Below are positions 17,885 to 27,752 of a stretch of 64,000 bases of DNA, piece after piece. Each line of letters begins with the position of its first letter. Position 1 is the first letter of the stretch. The notes under the pieces are model-generated. The model was not told the origin of the DNA, searched no databases, and worked only from the letters and a program-made list of their open reading frames with translations. The stretch is from Rhodoblastus sp963703385 (GTDB taxonomy: Bacteria > Pseudomonadota > Alphaproteobacteria > Rhizobiales > Beijerinckiaceae). Position numbers and translations under genes: made by a program. Where the stretch lies: positions 744,001 through 808,000 of the forward strand of contig OY969816.1 of assembly GCA_963703385.1 (NCBI GenBank), in the 5' to 3' direction.

Positions 17885-19429
17885 ATGGCTGAACACCAGT
17901 CCAAGTCTGGTGGCCCTGACCTGACGCAGGGCGTTGAGTTCGCTGCTTTACCTGACGGCGGCAAACTGGTTGGCCGCGTCGGCGATGCTGAAGTTCTCGT
18001 CGTTCGTCTTGGAGCGGAGATCCTCGCCGTCGACGCCCATTGCACGCATTATCACGGTCCGCTCGTTGACGGCCTGGTGGCCGACGGCGCCGTGCGCTGT
18101 CCATGGCATCACGCGTGCTTTGACCTGCGCACGGGAGAAGCGTTGCGCGCGCCTGCTTTCGACCCGATCGCCTGTTGGTCCGTCGAGCAGCGCGACGGCC
18201 GTATCTTCGTCCGCGCGCAGCGTAAGATGGCGGAGCCAACGGCGCAGGGTAGCCCGAGAGGGACGCCCGAGCACATAGTCATTGTCGGAGGCGGAGCAGC
18301 CGGCTTCGCCGCGGCCGAGAAACTGAGGCGGGAGCGTTATCAGGGAAGCATCGTTTTGCTGAGTAATGACGACGCGCCGCCAGTCGATCGGCCGAATTTG
18401 TCGAAGGACTACCTGGCCGGCGGCGCGCCGGAGGAGTGGGTGCCGCTGCGGCCGGAAAGCTTCTATGCAGAGAACGGCATCGACCTTCGCCTGGGTGCGA
18501 ATGTGACCGCCCTCGATTCACGATTGAAGGAAGTCACCCTTGGCGATGGCGGCAAGTTTCCCTATGACCGCCTGCTGCTCGCGACCGGCAGCGAACCGGT
18601 CCGGTTGCCAATCCCGGGCGCGCAAAGCCCTCATATCCATGTGCTGCGTTCGTTCTCCGATTGCCGGGCGATCATCGCACAGGCGGGCGCCGCCAGGCGA
18701 GCGGTCGTAGTTGGCGCGAGCTTTATCGGTCTCGAAAGCGCGGCTGCGCTGCGCGCCCGCAATATCGAGGTTCATGTTGTTGCGCCTGAGGCGCGGCCGA
18801 TGGAACGAATCCTAGGCCCGGAAATGGGTGATTTCATTCGCGCGCTCCACGAAGAGCATGGCGTGATCTTTCACCTCGAAGACACGCCCGTCGGAATCGA
18901 GGGTGGCCGGGTGACGCTAAAGAGCGGGAGGGCGGTCCAGGCGGATTTGGTCATTCTCGGCGTCGGCGTGCGGCCGCGAACACAGCTCGCAGAAGGAGGG
19001 GGCCTTCGCGTTGATCGGGGCGTGGTGGTTGACGCCTATCTCGAAACAAGCGCCCCTGGCGTCTTTGCGGCGGGAGACATTGCGCGCTGGCCGGATCCCT
19101 ATAGCGGCGCGCTAATTCGCGTGGAGCATTGGGCTGTCGCCGAGCGACAGGGACAGGCCGCCGCGCTCAATATGCTCGGGCAGCGTGAGAAATATACGGC
19201 GATTCCATTCTTTTGGAGCCAGCATTACGATATCCCCATCAACTATGTCGGTCATGCTGAGAAATGGGACAATCTCGTGATTGAGGGTGATATCGGCGCC
19301 AAAGACTGTCTGCTACGCTTCAATCGCGAAGGTCGCACGCTGGCGGTGGCGTCAATCTTCCGTGATGTCGAAAGCCTCCAGGCTGAGCTTGAAATGGAGC
19401 GGGTTTCACGTGGACGAGCGGAATCCTGA
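17885..19429 (+). CDS. Rieske-FAD/NAD(P) oxidoreductase (AIFM3-like fusion)
   Basis: A 514-residue fusion. The N-terminal Rieske [2Fe-2S] domain has the CxH (53-55) and CxxH (72-75) ligand pairs, in CTHYHGPL and CPWHHACF. A pyridine nucleotide-disulfide oxidoreductase module follows: FAD-binding IVIVGGGAAGFAA near 131-143, a central NAD-binding VVVGASFIGLESAAA and a second FAD motif GVFAAGDIARW. This architecture matches AIFM3-like and ferredoxin reductase-like proteins. It may pass electrons from NAD(P)H to a partner oxygenase or to the molybdenum hydroxylase nearby; the partner is not known. Confidence 0.9.
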   Translation: MAEHQSKSGGPDLTQGVEFAALPDGGKLVGRVGDAEVLVVRLGAEILAVDAHCTHYHGPLVDGLVADGAVRCPWHHACFDLRTGEALRAPAFDPIACWSVEQRDGRIFVRAQRKMAEPTAQGSPRGTPEHIVIVGGGAAGFAAAEKLRRERYQGSIVLLSNDDAPPVDRPNLSKDYLAGGAPEEWVPLRPESFYAENGIDLRLGANVTALDSRLKEVTLGDGGKFPYDRLLLATGSEPVRLPIPGAQSPHIHVLRSFSDCRAIIAQAGAARRAVVVGASFIGLESAAALRARNIEVHVVAPEARPMERILGPEMGDFIRALHEEHGVIFHLEDTPVGIEGGRVTLKSGRAVQADLVILGVGVRPRTQLAEGGGLRVDRGVVVDAYLETSAPGVFAAGDIARWPDPYSGALIRVEHWAVAERQGQAAALNMLGQREKYTAIPFFWSQHYDIPINYVGHAEKWDNLVIEGDIGAKDCLLRFNREGRTLAVASIFRDVESLQAELEMERVSRGRAES

Positions 19430-20283
19430 TGGGGAAGCAGGATAAGGTCTCTGTGAGATCGCTTCGCAATCCGCGAAAACGCAATTGCGCGAAAACCGTT
19501 GAAATCGCGAGCGGTTTTTCGCGCCAATGGAATACCTTACCCCCATGATTCATGCGGAAGACGTATAAGGTCGCACGCGGATCGGCTTCAAAACAATGTC
19601 GGAAACGGGACGCATGTTCGACCCGCCCACTTGTTTCTCGCATCGGCTCGAAAGCGACGATTCAACTCATGAGCTGATTCAACGCATCCGCGCGCGCAAA
19701 GGCGCCGCCTGAAGGAGGGGTTGCGCTGTGCAGCTGGGAATGTCGGCCTCGGCCGCCTCACGCTCCTCGACGAGGCCTAGACGTCTCGACTTGGCCTGAG
19801 CGTTGTAGCCTGCGACCGCGCGGCCGAGCGTCAATGCAGCGGCGGCCGGATAGCTGAGCCGTTCGGCGACGATCGAAGCCCAAAGCGTCAGCACCGGCGC
19901 ACGGTTGACGCGGATTATGTCGCTGCTCGTCATGTTTCCTCCTCGCGGCCGTTCCTATCAAACTCAGCCGCTCAAGCAGGGCCGTTAGCCCTGCGGCCGC
20001 AGAAAAAGGCTGCGGCGAACGGTCGAAGTCATAGCTGGACGGGCCGGTCTAGGAGGGACAGCGGTCAAAGACCTAATGGCAAGGTGGCGCCCGCACCGGA
20101 CATTAACCCGTTCGGAATTTGAGCCGTCCGGACACCCTTGGTTGCAACGCCGGAACCATCAGGACAACTCCCGCGTTACCTATTGCTGCATCAACTTTCA
20201 ATAAGCAATTCTTCCGAGCGCTGATTGTCGAAGAGGATTTCCCTGGACCGAGTGTTTCCTCAAGCCGTTGCGGGGGAGCGCAA
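19430..20283. other. Mostly non-coding stretch before the molybdenum hydroxylase genes
   Basis: Apart from the short minus-strand frame at 19679-19933, no gene is visible in about 850 bases. A GGGGGAG ribosome site precedes the start at 20284. No clear promoter or hairpin could be assigned. Confidence 0.4.
19679..19933 (-). pseudogene. Truncated conserved hypothetical protein
   Basis: An 84-residue frame starting MTSSDIIRVNRAPVLTLW and continuing SIVAERLSYPAAAALTLG. From memory this resembles the N-terminus of a conserved alphaproteobacterial family of about 150 residues. The usual C-terminal half is absent; the frame ends in an unrelated Arg-rich tail, so it is probably a broken copy. A family search would decide. 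Confidence 0.45.
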
Positions 20284-20793
20284 ATGGCGCAAGAACGCAC
20301 TGTGGAGCGGCCGACGATCCCCGTTCCGGCGAAGGTTCCCATCGTGTTGGTCGTCAATGGCGCGGAGCGGCCCCTCGCGGTGGCCCCCTGGACGACTTTG
20401 CTTGACGCGTTGCGTGACCATCTCGACTTGACGGGCGCCAAGAAGGGCTGCGACCATGGCCAGTGCGGCGCCTGCACGGTGCTGGTCGACGGACGCCGGA
20501 TCAATTCCTGCCTCGCCCTCGCTGTGATGAAGGATGGCGCGCACGTCACTACGATCGAGGGGCTGGCGAAGGACGGCACGCTGCACCCACTCCAGCAAGC
20601 ATTCATCGACCACGATGCCTTCCAATGCGGCTACTGCACGCCGGGGCAGGTCTGCTCGGCTGTTGGCCTGATCGCGGAGGGCAAGGCGAAATCGGCGGAT
20701 GAGATCCGCGAGCTCATGAGCGGAAATATCTGTCGCTGCGGCGCCTATCCGAACATTTTGGCGGCAATCGAGCAGGCGATGGGCCGGTCATGA
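20284..20793 (+). CDS. [2Fe-2S] subunit of xanthine dehydrogenase-family Mo hydroxylase (PaoA-like)
   Basis: A 169-residue subunit carrying two [2Fe-2S] clusters. The N-terminal plant-type ferredoxin motif is GCDHGQCGACTVLVDG, with the fourth Cys in INSCLALA. The C-terminal motif is CGYCTPGQ with later CRC in GNICRCG. It transfers electrons from the Mo centre to FAD. Unlike E. coli PaoA there is no Tat signal at the N-terminus, so the complex appears cytoplasmic. The start at 20284 follows a GGGGGAG site. Its stop overlaps the next start (ATGA). Confidence 0.93.
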   Translation: MAQERTVERPTIPVPAKVPIVLVVNGAERPLAVAPWTTLLDALRDHLDLTGAKKGCDHGQCGACTVLVDGRRINSCLALAVMKDGAHVTTIEGLAKDGTLHPLQQAFIDHDAFQCGYCTPGQVCSAVGLIAEGKAKSADEIRELMSGNICRCGAYPNILAAIEQAMGRS

Positions 20794-21806
20794 TCAATTT
20801 CGAATACGCAAGGGCAACTGACGTGTTTGACGCGGTGCGGCTGATCGCGAGCGAGCCTGGCGCAAAATTCATTGCCGGCGGCACCAATCTTATCGACCTC
20901 ATGAAGGAGGATGTTGAACGGCCCACGCGGCTGATCGATATTTCGCTGCTGCCGCTGAACAAGGTTGAGGAAATGCCGGATGGCGGTCTGCGCATAGGCG
21001 CACTCGTGCCGAATTCCGATCTCGCCTATCATCCGCTGATCGAGCAGCGCTATCCAATACTCGCGAGCGCCGTCCTCGCCGGCGCCTCGCAGCAGTTGCG
21101 CAATATGGCTTCGACTGGCGGCAATCTCCTGCAACGGACGCGCTGCTACTATTTCTACGACATCGCGACACCCTGCAACAAGCGCGAGCCCGGCAGCGGT
21201 TGCTCGGCCATAAATGGCCTCAACCGAATACATGCAATCCTCGGGACGAGCGAGGCTTGCATCGCGACGCATCCTTCCGACATGTGCGTCGCGCTCGCCG
21301 CCCTCGATGCCCAGGTTCGCGTGATCGGGCCTACTGGCGAACGCACGATTTCTTTTGCCGACTTCCATCGCCTCCCTTTGGACACGCCCCAACGCGACAC
21401 GAACCTCGAGCCTTACGAACTCATCACGGCGGTGGAGCTCCCGGCAAAAGGATTCCGGACCAATTACACTTACCTGAAGATCCGCGATCGCCTTTCCTAC
21501 GCATTTGCGCTGGTGTCGGTAGCGGCAGCGCTTGACCTTGAGGGCGACCGGATCAAAGACGTCCGCCTGGCGCTCGGCGGCGTAGCGCATAAGCCGTGGC
21601 GAGACGCACGGGCGGAAGCGACGCTGCGCGAGCAGGAAGCCAATTCGGCGACCTTCGAAAGGGCCGCTCAAGTGCTGCTGCGCGACGCAAAGGGCTTTTC
21701 CCATAATAGCTTTAAGATCGACTTGGCACGACGCGCGATTGTTCGCGCGCTGACACAGGCGGCGCGGGCGACGCCGCAATCGCAGTCCGACAAGCGAATC
21801 CGGTGA
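20790..21806 (+). CDS. FAD subunit of Mo hydroxylase (PaoB/YagS-like)
   Basis: A 338-residue CO dehydrogenase/xanthine dehydrogenase-type flavoprotein subunit. The FAD-binding segments are AGGTNLIDLMK and a TGGNLLQRTRC region. The cysteine-containing insertion (residues about 112-165: RCYYF, PCNKREPGSGC, EACIATHPSDMC) matches the YagS/PaoB group, in which it binds a [4Fe-4S] cluster. The coding region overlaps the preceding gene by four bases and precedes the catalytic subunit by six, forming a tight operon. Confidence 0.92.
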   Translation: MINFEYARATDVFDAVRLIASEPGAKFIAGGTNLIDLMKEDVERPTRLIDISLLPLNKVEEMPDGGLRIGALVPNSDLAYHPLIEQRYPILASAVLAGASQQLRNMASTGGNLLQRTRCYYFYDIATPCNKREPGSGCSAINGLNRIHAILGTSEACIATHPSDMCVALAALDAQVRVIGPTGERTISFADFHRLPLDTPQRDTNLEPYELITAVELPAKGFRTNYTYLKIRDRLSYAFALVSVAAALDLEGDRIKDVRLALGGVAHKPWRDARAEATLREQEANSATFERAAQVLLRDAKGFSHNSFKIDLARRAIVRALTQAARATPQSQSDKRIR

Positions 21807-21812
21807 GCGGCC

Positions 21813-24026
21813 ATGCAAAAATACATCGGCAGATCCATCTCGCGCATTGACGGCCACGCCAAGGTCACCGGCGCGGCCAAATATGCCGCCGAGTTCAACG
21901 TCCCCGGCCTGGCGCATGGCAGCGTCGTCACGTCGCGCATCGCCAAAGGCCGCATATTGCGCATCGACACAAGCGACACGCTGCGGGTCGAAGGCGTCAT
22001 CGATGTGCTCACCCACGAGCACCGGCCCGCGATCGCGCAAACCGACAGCGGTTATGCGGACGATGTGGCGCCGGAAGGCTCGCCGTTCCGGCCGCTCTAT
22101 AACGACAGGATCCTGTTCAACGGCCAGCCGATCGCCTTGGTCGTCGCGGAAGAACCTGAAATTGCGCGCTTCGCCGCCTCGCTGGTTCGCGTGGACTGTG
22201 TGGCGGAAGCCTATGTGACGGATGTCTTCAGTCAGCGCGATCAGGCCATCGCGTTGCCGAAAGGCCTGTTCGGCCCGCCAAAGGCGCGCGGCTCCGCCGA
22301 GACGGCTTTCGCCGCGGCCGCGACGCGCCACACGGGCGAATATTATGTGCCGGTCGAAACCCACAATCCGATGGAGCTTTACGCCGCGACAGTCGTCTGG
22401 AAGGGCGACGGCAAACTCACAATCTACGACAAGACGCAAGGGGTGCAGAACGTGCACCGTTACGTCTGCCGCGTATTTGACATGAAGCCTGACGATGTGC
22501 AGGTCATGTCCAGCTATGTGGGTGGCGGGTTTGGCTCGGGCCTGCGGCCGCAGTATGAAGTCGTGCTGGCCGTACTGGCGGCCCGCGCGCTGGAGCGCTC
22601 GGTGCGCGTCGTGCTGACCCGCCAGCAGATGTATGAGCTCGGCTACCGCCCGGCCATGATCCAGCGGATCGAGCTTGGCGCAAAGCCGGCCGGAACGCTC
22701 GATGCGGTTACACATGATGCGATCACGTTAACGTCGCAATACGAGGAATATTACCGCCAAGAGACCGGCTGGTCTGGTCTGCTCTATACCTGCGCCAACG
22801 CCAAATACACACATAAGCTCGCAAGGCTCGATCTTCCAACGCCATGTGACATGCGCTGTCCAAGCGCCGCAACCGGCGTCTTTGCGCTCGAATGCGCGAT
22901 GGATGAGCTCGCCGTGGCCCTCAAACTCGATCCGCTCGAACTTCGCCTGCGCTGTTATTCCGATCGTAACCAAAACACGGATCGGCCGTACAGCAGCAAA
23001 AGTCTGCGCGCTTGCTATGAGCAGGGGGCCGAAGCGTTCGGCTGGGACAAGCGCAGTCCGCAGCCGCGCTCGATGCGCGACGGTAGCGAACTGATTGGTT
23101 GGGGCATGGCAAGTGGCATCTGGGAAGCGCTGCAGATGCCGATCGCGGTGCGCATCGTGCTTTCTGCGAACGGCCATGCGGAAGTTTCCTGTGCAGCCTC
23201 GGATATAGGCACCGGCACCTACACGATCATGGCCCAAGTGGCGGCCGACATGCTTGGGCTGCCGATGGAAAACATCACCGTCAAGCTTGGTGACTCGACA
23301 TTGCCGCATTCCCCCGTCGAAGGCGGATCGTGGATTGCCGCCTCGGTATCGAATGGGATCGTGACGACAGCCGATGCGATCCGCGCCGAATTGTTGCGTC
23401 TAGCCCAACAGATTCCGAATTCGCCGCTTGCCGACGCTGGTCAGGACGACGTCGCGCTTGCGGACGGAAAGCTCGTAAGCAGGTCGGATACTTCGCGTGC
23501 GGTGTTGATCGTCGACGCGATGCGGCATGGCGGCGCGGATCGTATCGAGCGGGAAAAATCGACCAGCTTCCCCAATGACGGCTCAAAGGCGCACAACACA
23601 CATTCGGCAGTCTTCGCCGAGGTCAAGATAGACGAGGAACTCGGCGTCATCCGCGTGATGCGAGTTGTCAGCGCCGTTGCGGCCGGGCGCATCCTGAATA
23701 CCAAGACCGCGCACAGCCAAATCATGGGCGGCGTGGTCTGGGGCATCGGCATGGCGCTTCATGAGGAAACGCTTCTCGACCACAGTTTCGGCCGCGTGAT
23801 GAATGCCAACATTGCCGAATACCACATGCCGGTGAACGCCGACGTGCACGACATCAAGGTGATCTTCGTAGACGAGCCAGATGCAGGCATTAACGGGCTG
23901 GGCATCAAAGGATTGGGCGAGATTGGCATCGTCGGTGTGGCGGCGGCGATCGCCAACGCGGTCTATCATGCCACCGGAAAACGCGTCCGCGACCTTCCCA
24001 TCACTCTGGATAAGCTGCAACGATGA
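21813..24026 (+). CDS. Molybdopterin-binding catalytic subunit of Mo hydroxylase (PaoC-like)
   Basis: A 737-residue catalytic subunit of the xanthine dehydrogenase family. It starts with the usual IGRSISRIDGHAKVTGAAKY segment, has the VGGGFGSG motif for pterin binding, an SGIWEALQMP region and the C-terminal GLGEIG with the catalytic Glu. It would use Mo-molybdopterin cytosine dinucleotide to oxidise an aldehyde or N-heterocycle. No Tat signal is present and no XdhC/PaoD chaperone gene follows, so maturation must depend on a gene elsewhere. The substrate is unknown. Confidence 0.93.
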   Translation: MQKYIGRSISRIDGHAKVTGAAKYAAEFNVPGLAHGSVVTSRIAKGRILRIDTSDTLRVEGVIDVLTHEHRPAIAQTDSGYADDVAPEGSPFRPLYNDRILFNGQPIALVVAEEPEIARFAASLVRVDCVAEAYVTDVFSQRDQAIALPKGLFGPPKARGSAETAFAAAATRHTGEYYVPVETHNPMELYAATVVWKGDGKLTIYDKTQGVQNVHRYVCRVFDMKPDDVQVMSSYVGGGFGSGLRPQYEVVLAVLAARALERSVRVVLTRQQMYELGYRPAMIQRIELGAKPAGTLDAVTHDAITLTSQYEEYYRQETGWSGLLYTCANAKYTHKLARLDLPTPCDMRCPSAATGVFALECAMDELAVALKLDPLELRLRCYSDRNQNTDRPYSSKSLRACYEQGAEAFGWDKRSPQPRSMRDGSELIGWGMASGIWEALQMPIAVRIVLSANGHAEVSCAASDIGTGTYTIMAQVAADMLGLPMENITVKLGDSTLPHSPVEGGSWIAASVSNGIVTTADAIRAELLRLAQQIPNSPLADAGQDDVALADGKLVSRSDTSRAVLIVDAMRHGGADRIEREKSTSFPNDGSKAHNTHSAVFAEVKIDEELGVIRVMRVVSAVAAGRILNTKTAHSQIMGGVVWGIGMALHEETLLDHSFGRVMNANIAEYHMPVNADVHDIKVIFVDEPDAGINGLGIKGLGEIGIVGVAAAIANAVYHATGKRVRDLPITLDKLQR

Positions 24027-24113
24027 CAGCGGGCTATCCTGTGGCGATCTCAACCGCCCACTCCAGCGTCCTCGTCAGCAGGCTGTCAGCACATCCGGAG
24101 AAGGAGGACTACG

Positions 24114-24524
24114 ATGATTCGAACTCACGAACCGGGCGAAGCCGCTTTCAGATCGATCCTGCCGGAACACATCGACTGGAAACCGTTCCCAGCGTTCCCG
24201 GCCCCCATCCGACTGGCTGTGCCGGTCGAAGATCCCACCCAACCGGGACCTTATATCATAAGAGTCAAGGCGCCATCCGGCGTGAAGATGATGCCGCACA
24301 AGCATCCCGAAGACCGGATCTACACTGTGATGTCCGGTGTCTTCTACGTCGGTCTCGGCGCCGAATTTGACGGTGATAAAGTGAAAGCTTATCCGCGCGA
24401 CCGTGCGGCGTCAGACGGGCCTTGTTATGGATGTTCATCCGGGCCTCCGGGAAATGGTGAAGTGTCGCAACTCCACGTTCCTCGGTCCGGTCCGGATGGA
24501 CAACCTATTGCGAGCTCACATCTA
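24114..24524 (+). pseudogene. Cupin-domain protein, C-terminally truncated
   Basis: The frame starts after GGAGAAGGAGG with MIRTHEPGEAAFRSILPEH. Cupin motif 1 is clear (PHKHPEDRIYTVMSG). After GDKVKAYP the expected second motif (a PG.HFHW-like strand) is missing and the reading becomes unlike the family. From about 24483 the sequence resembles the 3' end of an IS481-type transposase (MDNLLRAHI then stop in another frame), and IS630 begins at 24525. The gene is therefore probably inactive. A ChrR-like or dioxygenase-like role cannot be assigned. Confidence 0.65.
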
Positions 24525-25575
24525 GAGCGGGCTCCGAACGATTTGAATCGCTTTGGGATTCCCAAATCGGCTGAAATCTGATTCATGATTCTCGCCGCGG
24601 AAGGAGGCGGCGAGAATGGCGCTTTCCGACGATCTTCGCAAACGCGTGGTTGAGGCAGTGGTTGTCGACGGGCTGTCGCGCAATGCGGCGGCGAAACTGT
24701 TCAAGATCGGCATCGCCAGCGCCGTGCGCTGGGTCAAGCAATTCGAGACGACGGGAGAGGTCTCGCCCAGGCCTGTGGGCGGCGATCGCCGCTCGGGGCG
24801 CATCGAAGCCCATCACGACTACCTCATGGGGCTGATCCGACGCACGCCGGACATCACTCTCCTCGAAATCCAGGAGCGGCTGGTCAAGAATTGCGGCGAG
24901 CATTTTTCGAGTTCAGTGTTGTCGCGCTTCTTCGCTCGGCACGGCGTCACATTTAAAAAAAGAGCGCGCACGCCGCCGAGCAGCAACGCCCGGACGTGAT
25001 GAAACGCCGGCTGGAATGGTTCGAGGGACAGCCTGATCTCGACCCTTCGAAGCTCATTTTCATCGACGAGACCGGCGCCTCGACAAATCTGGCGCGCAAA
25101 GGCGGACGCTGTCGGCGCGGGCGACGGCTGCGCGCCGCCGTGCCGCACGGCCATTACAAGACAGTCACGTTGGTCGCCGGCGTCAGCCTTCGCGGCCTCG
25201 TGGCGCCGAAGGTCTTCGATCGCCCGATCAACGCCGCCCTCTTCGAAGAATGGGTGGAAAACTGCCTCGGCCCCACGCTCTCGCAAGGCGACATCGTCGT
25301 CATGGACAATCTGCCCGCCCACAAGGGACCGCGGGTCGAAGAGTTGATCAAAGCCGCCGGCGCCGAGTTGCGCTATCTGCCGCCCTACAGCCCCGACATG
25401 AACCCGATCGAGAAAGCCTTTTCCAAGCTCAAGGCGCATCTGCGAAAAATCGCCGAGCGAACCGTCGGCGGATTGATGCGCGCACTCGAAACTTGCGCCG
25501 AAATCTTCAAGCCCACAGAATGCAAAAATTATTTCGCAGCCTGCGGATATGATCCAGTGTGATCGGAGGCCGCTC
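24525..25575 (+). mobile_element. IS630-family insertion sequence, copy 1
   Basis: A 1051-bp element bounded by TA dinucleotides (24523-24524 and 25576-25577), the duplicated target of IS630/Tc1-type elements. The ends are imperfect inverted repeats (GAGCGGGCTCCGA left, GAGCGGCCTCCGA right, read inward). It contains one frameshifted transposase gene. An identical-length copy in the opposite orientation is at 31374-32424. Confidence 0.92.
24616..25562 (+). CDS. IS630 transposase (two frames, -1 frameshift)
   Basis: Frame 1 (24616-24999) encodes the N-terminal helix-turn-helix region (LRKRVVEAVVVDGLSRNAAA). Frame 2 (to 25562) encodes the DDE catalytic domain with FIDETGAS, VVMDNLPAHK and YSPDMNPIEKAFSKLK supplying Asp, Asp and Glu. 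The frames join at a run of seven A (24955-24961): a -1 slip gives FKKKSAHAAEQQRPDV, the expected continuous IS630 sequence. This is programmed frameshifting as in many IS630 members, because both copies in the window have the same arrangement. Confidence 0.9.
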
Positions 25576-25610
25576 TAGCTTATAGATTTTGAGGCATGAT
25601 GGAGGCATCG

Positions 25611-26330
25611 ATGAACGACTTGCTTGCCAAAATCATTGACGCGCATGGTGGCATGGATCGCTGGAAAGCTTACAAAAAAGTCGACGCCACCATCGTGAGT
25701 GGCGGCGGCTTCTTCGCGCTCAAAGGAATAATACAGGACCCGGACCCAAGGCGCATGAGCGTGTGGCTGCACGAGGAACGTGCGTCGCTCTTGCCTTACG
25801 GGGCGCCGGATCAGCGCTCCGTTTTTACGCCGGAGAAGGTCGTTATCGAGAAAGTCAACGGCACGCTCATTGCCGAGCGCCGAGCGCCCAAAGACTCCTT
25901 TGCAGGCCATCAGATGCACACCCCGTGGGACCCGCTGCATCGGGCCTATTTCAACGGTGAGGCGCTATGGACTTATCTCACCACGCCGTTTCTTCTCGCC
26001 ATGGACGGCGTGCAGGCCGAGGAGATCGAACCGTGGCAGGACGGCACGGAGATTTGGCGTGTGCTGCGCGCCTATTTTCCTGGTTCGATCGAGACGCATA
26101 GTCTCATTCAAGAGTTTTTCTTCGGCGACGACCTGATGTTGCGCCGTCACGATTATAGCGTGAACATCGCAGGTGGTTTCCGCGCGTCGCAGCTGACTTC
26201 AGATTATGTGGAAGCAAACGGCATTCATCTGCCGACCAAGCGCCGCGCGTATACCCGCGGACCGGATCACCGGCCAATCCTAGAAATGCTGATGGTATCG
26301 ATTGATATCAGCGAGGTGTTGTTCGCGTAG
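25611..26330 (+). CDS. Conserved hypothetical protein, LolA-like fold suspected
   Basis: A 239-residue protein beginning MNDLLAKIIDAHGGMDRW. The start at 25611 has GGAGG at 25601-25605; another in-frame ATG lies 15 bases upstream. No signal peptide, membrane helix or catalytic motif is evident. The pattern of a short N-terminal helix followed by many amphipathic strands (RMSVWLHEERAS, LPTKRRAYTRG, EMLMVSIDISEV) suggests an outer-membrane lipoprotein-sorting (LolA-like) beta fold, which is inference. It precedes the SDR gene by 23 bases, so they were one operon, starting just after IS630 copy 1. Confidence 0.7.
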   Translation: MNDLLAKIIDAHGGMDRWKAYKKVDATIVSGGGFFALKGIIQDPDPRRMSVWLHEERASLLPYGAPDQRSVFTPEKVVIEKVNGTLIAERRAPKDSFAGHQMHTPWDPLHRAYFNGEALWTYLTTPFLLAMDGVQAEEIEPWQDGTEIWRVLRAYFPGSIETHSLIQEFFFGDDLMLRRHDYSVNIAGGFRASQLTSDYVEANGIHLPTKRRAYTRGPDHRPILEMLMVSIDISEVLFA

Positions 26331-26869
26331 CGAGGCGATGTCGGAGGTTTACTATGGATAGTGAACAAAAAGTCGCCGTGATTACCGGCGCGTCGCAAGG
26401 TATCGGCGCGGCGCTTGTCAGGGCATATCGCGATCTCAATTACCGGGTGATCGCGACGGCGCGATCTGTCAAGCCGTCGAAGGACCCCGACGTTCTTACA
26501 GTCCTCGGAGACATCGCGGATCGAAAGACGGCGCAGCGTGCGGTCTTTGAAGGCATGACGCGGTTTGGGCGCATCGACACGCTCGTCAACAACGCCGGCA
26601 TCTTCATCGCCAAGCCGTTCACCCAATACACCGAGACCGATTACGCTGCCATCTTAGGCGTCAACACCACCGGGTTCTTCCACATGACGCAGCTCGCCGT
26701 CGCCGAGATGGAGAAGCGGGGCAGCGGCCATGTCGTTCAGATCACCACTAGCCTCGTGGACCATGCGATGTCCGCCGTACCATCGGTCCTTGCCTCGTTG
26801 ACCAAGGGGGCTCTCAACGCGGCGACCAAGTCGCTCGCCATCGAATACGCCAAGCGCGGCATTCGCGTG

Positions 26870-26877
26870 AATGCGGT
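26870..26877. repeat. IS66 target-site duplication, left
   Basis: AATGCGGT lies immediately before the IS66 left end and is repeated at 29416-29423 immediately after the right end. Confidence 0.95.
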
Positions 26878-26953
26878 GTAAGCGTACACCCGGCGCCATT
26901 CTGGCGGCGCAGGGCGCGTGTTTGGTAATGGTTAGACATGGATAGCAACATCT

Positions 26954-27331
26954 ATGTCTAGGCCTATGCGCAGAACCAACACGAACCAGTTCATAGAGGT
27001 CCGAGCCGAACGGCTCGATGGAGCGCCGGTTGGCGAACGCCGGCGCTGGTCCGACGACTTCAAGGATCGAGCGATCGCCGCGTCGCTGGAGCCGGGCACG
27101 AACATTTCGGCGCTGGCGCGTTCGCTGGATATCACGCCGTCGCAACTTTTCGCTTGGCGTCGCGCTGCTGGTCTCCGGGCGGAGAAGATCGAGCGCCAGG
27201 CGCCGGCGGAGCCGCGTGCGGCCAAGATGCGGCGCGTGGAGATCGAGATCGGCGGCGCAGTGGTGCGGGTAAGCGCGGATATTCCGGAAGCCGACCTTCG
27301 CCGTCTGCTGCGCGCGGTGCGCGAGGCATGA
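26954..27331 (+). CDS. tnpA: IS66 accessory protein TnpA
   Basis: A 125-residue helix-turn-helix protein required for IS66 transposition. The DNA-binding part is RRWSDDFKDRAIAASLEPG and ISALARSLDITPSQLFAWRR. Its stop overlaps the tnpB start (ATGA), giving coupled translation. Confidence 0.88.
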   Translation: MSRPMRRTNTNQFIEVRAERLDGAPVGERRRWSDDFKDRAIAASLEPGTNISALARSLDITPSQLFAWRRAAGLRAEKIERQAPAEPRAAKMRRVEIEIGGAVVRVSADIPEADLRRLLRAVREA

Positions 27332-27672
27332 TCCCGCAAGGCGTACGGGTGCTGTTGCGGGCGGCTGCGGTTGATTTTCGCAAAGGCCCAGAAGGACTTG
27401 TTTCTCTGGTTCGGGACGCCGGGGCCGATCCATTCGACGGCTCTCTTTATGTTTTCCGGGCGAAACGAGCCGATAGAATAAAAATTGTCTGGTGGGACGG
27501 GTCGGGTCTTTGTCTTTTCGCGAAGCGTCTCGAACGCTCGCATTTCTGCTGGCCGTCGGCGGGAAGCCACGAGATTCGTCTGAGTTACGCGCAAGTCATG
27601 ACGCTGGTCGAAGGGCTGGATTGGAAGCGGGTTCGCGCGGTGGACGTGCGGGCGCCGCAGAGCGCCGGCTGA
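27328..27672 (+). CDS. tnpB: IS66 accessory protein TnpB
   Basis: A 114-residue IS66 Orf2-like protein. Family marks are MIPQGVRVLLRAAAVDFRKG, VFRAKRADRIKIVWWDGSGL and FCWPS. It is essential for transposition of IS66 elements but its biochemical role is unclear. Begins within the tnpA stop. Confidence 0.93.
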   Translation: MIPQGVRVLLRAAAVDFRKGPEGLVSLVRDAGADPFDGSLYVFRAKRADRIKIVWWDGSGLCLFAKRLERSHFCWPSAGSHEIRLSYAQVMTLVEGLDWKRVRAVDVRAPQSAG

Positions 27673-27752
27673 TATGAAAAAGTTGCGCTAGAATCCATTG
27701 AACGCCTAGAAAACATTGGGATTTTTGCGGAAAAAACAGTATCATACAAACC

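Noticed and set aside
20745..22715. Very long open frame on the minus strand opposite the Mo hydroxylase genes
   Set aside because: It is antisense to three genes with clear family motifs and has no ribosome site or recognisable domain; long antisense frames are common at this GC content.
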